The position numbers and the translations under genes were made by a program. The notes under the pieces are model-generated. The model ran no database searches. It was not told the origin of the DNA and saw nothing but the letters and a program-made list of their open reading frames with translations. DNA of 64,000 nucleotides, from contig NZ_BSSE01000031.1 in assembly GCF_030268965.1 (NCBI RefSeq), positions 1-64,000 on the forward strand, given 5' to 3'. Below, piece by piece: positions 63,198 to 64,000 of the stretch. This DNA is from Microtetraspora sp. NBRC 16547 (lineage in GTDB: Bacteria > Actinomycetota > Actinomycetes > Streptosporangiales > Streptosporangiaceae). Position 1 is the stretch's first letter; every line of letters begins with the position of its first letter.

Positions 63198-64000
63198 GTG
63201 GGATCCTTCGTGCATCTCCACGTGCACACCGAGTACAGCATGCTCGACGGCGCCGCCAAGGTCGGCCTGCTGATGGACGAGGTGTCCCGGCAGGGGATGC
63301 CCGCTGTGGCGATGAGCGACCACGGCAACGTGCACGGGGCGTACGAGTTCTATCAGTCGGCGCGCAAGGCGGGCGTCAAACCGATCATCGGCATCGAGAG
63401 CTACGTCGCTCCCACCTCGCGGCACCACCGGCAGCCGGTGTACTACAGCGACAACCTCATGCTGCGCCGGTCCAACGACGACACCGGGGAGGGCGGTGAC
63501 GTCTCCGGGCGCGGCCTCTACACGCACATGACGATGTGGGCCGCCGACGCCGAGGGCCTGCGCAACCTTTTCCGCCTCCAGTCCCGGGCATGGCTGGAAG
63601 GCCACGTCCAGAAATATCCGCGCATGGACGACGAGCTGCTCGCCGAGCACGGCCGGGGCATCGTCGCCACGACCGGCTGTCCGTCGGGGGAGGTGCAGAC
63701 CAGGCTGCGGCTCGGCCAGTACGGCAAGGCGGTCGAGGCCGCCGCGCGGTACCGCGACATCTTCGGGAAGGACAACTACTTCCTGGAGCTGATGGATCAC
63801 GGCCTCGCCATCGAGCGCCGGGTCCGCGACGAGTTGCTCAGGCTCGGCAAGGAGCTCGGCCTGCCGCCCCTGGCCACCAACGACTCCCACTACGTGACAG
63901 AGAGCCAGGCCCAGGCGCACGACGCGCTGCTGTGCGTCGGCACCGGCAAGCGGCTCGCCGACGCCGACCGCTTCCGGTTCGGCGGCAGCGGCTACTACAT
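63198..64000 (+). CDS. dnaE: DNA polymerase III alpha subunit, partial
   Basis: 267 codons before the window ends. The PHP domain begins [19 protein letters not shown], with [20 protein letters not shown] and [14 protein letters not shown], typical of DnaE1-type replicative polymerase (the error-prone DnaE2 starts differently). Replicative chain elongation. GTG 63198 has AGGAGG about 11 bases upstream. Truncated only by the window edge. Confidence 0.93.
   Translation, partial: MGSFVHLHVHTEYSMLDGAAKVGLLMDEVSRQGMPAVAMSDHGNVHGAYEFYQSARKAGVKPIIGIESYVAPTSRHHRQPVYYSDNLMLRRSNDDTGEGGDVSGRGLYTHMTMWAADAEGLRNLFRLQSRAWLEGHVQKYPRMDDELLAEHGRGIVATTGCPSGEVQTRLRLGQYGKAVEAAARYRDIFGKDNYFLELMDHGLAIERRVRDELLRLGKELGLPPLATNDSHYVTESQAQAHDALLCVGTGKRLADADRFRFGGSGYY

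Overview
This window is high-GC, gene-dense DNA with GTG/TTG starts, strong third-codon GC bias, many GTGA/ATGA stop-start overlaps and several leaderless-looking promoters. Gene content (WYL, TetR, CitB and LuxR-type regulators, an LCP protein with LytR_C tail, TatA, DUF6223, DUF3626, Trypco1) points to a filamentous actinomycete, most likely of the Streptosporangiales. That assignment is inference; no rRNA or tRNA gene is visible and I see no CRISPR array.

Layout. 0-5 kb: a cyanate detoxification cluster (broken cynR, carbonic anhydrase, cyanase, deaminase, SDR stub), then a YheO-like regulator coupled to an aminotransferase and the stub of a third gene. 5-16 kb: YtrA-type GntR/ABC pair, EEP-family phosphohydrolase, VOC proteins, two tandem WYL regulators, SDR, DUF3626, TetR/VOC pair, methyltransferase, GNAT, NmrA-like protein. 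16-30 kb: TetR/DHA2 exporter, methyltransferase, TenA-like protein, acyl-CoA synthetase, DAACS symporter behind a CRP-type site, TetR/FAD monooxygenase, a large HEAT/TPR protein, and a MerR/hydrolase operon fused to an ABC-gene stub. 30-35.5 kb: a nitrate/sulfonate/NMT1-type ABC importer divergent from a CitA/CitB two-component system. 35.5-44.7 kb: LCP protein, tatA, VOC/UvrA-like/AraC block, DUF6223, a NarL-type two-component system and an MMPL remnant.

44.7-52.5 kb is the most unusual part. It holds a hairpin-rich tandem repeat, a 705-residue SCO0854-like protein, an internally deleted Tn3-type transposase gene, and a two-gene operon encoding a Trypco1 protein and a 1431-residue trypsin/nSTAND/TM/beta-propeller protein, which looks like a biological-conflict (probably antiviral) sensor-effector.

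52.5-64 kb: ArsR/MFS pair, GlxA-type AraC regulator divergent from a cupin, an internally deleted TnpB element with its structured right end, a WYL regulator divergent from a small ORF and a lipocalin-like ORF, hemerythrin, esterase, PucR-like regulator, a mosaic of gene stubs before an orphan LuxR response regulator, LysR, and the 5' end of dnaE.

Two themes recur. First, many gene remnants (at least ten) show that this region has been repeatedly rearranged. Second, many regulator genes have a TANNNT or CANNNT hexamer exactly six bases before the start codon, consistent with leaderless mRNAs, often overlapped by palindromes that would allow autoregulation.
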